This document shows positions 63,601 through 64,000 of a DNA stretch of 64,000 nucleotides, in pieces. The position numbers and the translations under genes are program-made. The DNA is taken from assembly GCF_021646545.1 (NCBI RefSeq), contig NZ_JAKIRP010000005.1, forward strand, positions 186,001 through 250,000. The letters are read 5' to 3'. The stretch comes from Chitinophaga filiformis (GTDB taxonomy: Bacteria > Bacteroidota > Bacteroidia > Chitinophagales > Chitinophagaceae). How positions within the stretch are numbered: position 1 is the first letter of the stretch; each line of letters starts with the position of its first letter. The notes beneath the pieces are model-generated. The model saw nothing but the letters and a program-made list of their open reading frames with translations, was not told the DNA's origin and ran no database searches.

Positions 63601-64000
63601 TGTTTTTCCTCCGTCGACCGACGTAACGGTGATCGTGGCATTACCGGCCTTCACACCGTTCACATTCCCGAAGGCGTCCACTTTGGCCACCGAGGTATCG
63701 GAAGAGCTCCAGGTAACGGAGGGATTCGTGGGATAAGTAGGTGTAAGCTTTACGTTCAGCTTAACCGAATATCCTTTTACAATCGTGTCTGACGCGGAAT
63801 TGATTATTTCTACCGACTGAACGGGTCCTGCTACCGGAGTGCCGAAAAAGATACCGTTCCCGTGAGCAGAAATAAACATTCTTCCTTTGTTGTCCGCCGT
63901 AATATTCGGTGCTACACCCGGCAGCCTGTCTAAAATGGTGATCCATGTACGACCCGTATCGTCTGAACGGAAGGCGCCATAATGAATGCCATTAATCGGA
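60688..64000 (-). CDS. Very large multidomain T9SS-secreted protein (partial; 5' end outside window)
   Basis: The frame is open to the window edge with no stop, so the visible 1,104 codons are the C-terminal part. Although an ATG exists at 63879, the upstream codons continue a sialidase-like repeat with an Asp-box (RSDDTGRTW). Counting from that ATG: Ig-like Big_2 domains at about 20-100 and 105-185, malectin-like domain 188-360, three more Big_2 at about 362-615, a CBM4/9-like jelly roll (about 618-790), a second malectin-like domain (795-965), and a type A T9SS sorting domain at the end (EVYPNPSHGVFNVRM, then MKVVKH). It is surface-exposed or secreted and probably binds or cleaves a carbohydrate; catalysis would reside upstream of the window. 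Confidence 0.85.
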   Translation of the reverse strand, partial: PINGIHYGAFRSDDTGRTWITILDRLPGVAPNITADNKGRMFISAHGNGIFFGTPVAGPVQSVEIINSASDTIVKGYSVKLNVKLTPTYPTNPSVTWSSSDTSVAKVDAFGNVNGVKAGNATITVTSVDGGKTDTHTIVVIPPTISTGIAIDSVVYGTMNTPKQIITTITPANTTNKTLIWTVADASVASVDANGVITGLKLDTTTLTVTAADGGASRTVQLIVNTIVTAINAGTTGNPATPYQNTTIGQYVPEGVGGTAGLWHAGYTGNVRITATVDLSQVTAPAPRQVYEYMRLSRNNVTPMRYYLRNLIPNANYVLRLHFLEPSDADKANRIFSVKANNGDSLINFNVYQAAGNKLNTVVTRTLEAKANSSGLIEVWFYPKAGDVYSASIAAIEARIIPLQAISIHSDSSNLYVSYTDTLRVTTTPLNATNRNVSYLSSNPAVATVDLNGVVTGKSAGTVTITATSAESGFKATKTYNVIYVPVQSLTLNTSSANVFVGLTTQLTATVAPAKSSNKLVVWTTSDTLLAKVNGAGIITGIKQGDVIIKAASAENPTIFAQANVHVADVLATGLTLQPSTAIIGEGDTLLMAYTFSPANTTNKKVSWTSSNTTVATVDTAGIITAIRQGTATITANAQDGSGVSATLPVTIVPFDSCGGIPNYGFESDLINWITFKKDLPFVGAVYTVSGKGHSGDKAVTMGFTTDKTGMNIQGSIPVRGGSVIVFTNWVKVEKDATGYPWWSGYGVGFINSQGAPTGNANYSKEVYNVAAYRDNWAQVRDTITVPDSATGLTYWVAKEGFGTVWLDDYCIEVLKTNQSAVYGINAGTTQTPPGPYANTTFAQYVPEGPTGTDKLWHAGYTWVQKVNSPVDVSQVTDPAPPQVYEYIRIFKDNVTQMRYYLRGLTPNTVYTIRLHFVEPDNAQKNNRIFSIKATNGLDSLINFNIYQAAGNKLNTAVIKTIRAKADNAGLIQVFFYPKKGLYDPYSGSVAGIEVRTLQPGDTLQGVTNTVAVAGNKLNTQGNLDFTTEVYPNPSHGVFNVRMTSASKAPAVLSIVNNAGSIIYSTRINAGTYYQLGQNLQPGIYYINLKQGGQSKTMKVVKH

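Noticed and set aside
1..64000. CRISPR arrays, tRNA or rRNA genes, insertion sequences, prophage
   Set aside because: No regularly spaced repeats, tRNA T-arm/anticodon arrangement, transposase or phage structural gene was recognised on either strand.

Overview
The window looks like a chromosomal segment of a Bacteroidota bacterium, most probably a Chitinophaga-like member of the Chitinophagaceae. Three SusC/SusD outer-membrane uptake pairs, ECF sigma/FecR regulators, a DUF3276 (PUR-alpha-like) protein, a protein ending in a type IX secretion (T9SS) sorting domain, and TAnnTTTG-type promoter boxes support this. The genus is an inference. I saw no rRNA, tRNA, CRISPR array or insertion sequence.

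Layout. 0-12.7 kb is housekeeping: pyrR, a Bcp-type peroxiredoxin, pruA, prfB (with a programmed frameshift), a TspO-like membrane protein, pgi, a DUF3276 protein, an ABC exporter, purC and an exonuclease/GIY-YIG protein. 12.7-15.3 kb holds a DUF4142 lipoprotein and a TetR regulator followed by an old-yellow-enzyme reductase, with three matching operator-like sites. 15.3-15.7 kb is a repeat-rich spacer.

15.7-32 kb is a pectin/galacturonan utilisation locus on the minus strand. In transcription order it runs GH43, (operator palindrome), susC, susD, a CE12-GH28 fusion, GH105, uxaB, uxaA, uxaC, with a divergent LacI regulator beside GH43. The enzymes deacetylate and cleave pectin outside the cytoplasm, import fragments through SusCD, and convert galacturonate through tagaturonate and altronate to 2-keto-3-deoxygluconate. 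Spacings of 5-24 nt from susC to uxaC indicate one operon.

32-34.1 kb carries a GAPDH gene behind a GlxA-type regulator. 34.2-46.6 kb is a second SusCD locus with its own ECF sigma and FecR, followed by DUF4843, PKD-like, TlpA-like thioredoxin and alpha/beta-hydrolase genes. It has no recognisable glycosidase, so its substrate is probably not a polysaccharide. This is the best candidate here for an uncharacterised system. An AraC regulator and a medium-chain dehydrogenase follow.

48.7-56.1 kb is a third SusCD locus (FecR, SusC, SusD, GH76), probably for alpha-mannan, lacking the expected ECF sigma gene. 56.1-60.5 kb is a more AT-rich accessory patch: a SMI1/KNR4 protein, HxlR/SDR pair, EthD protein, Crp/Fnr regulator and NAD(P)H oxidoreductase. 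The window ends inside a very large secreted protein with an Asp-box repeat, five Ig-like domains, two malectin-like domains, a CBM-like domain and a T9SS sorting domain.
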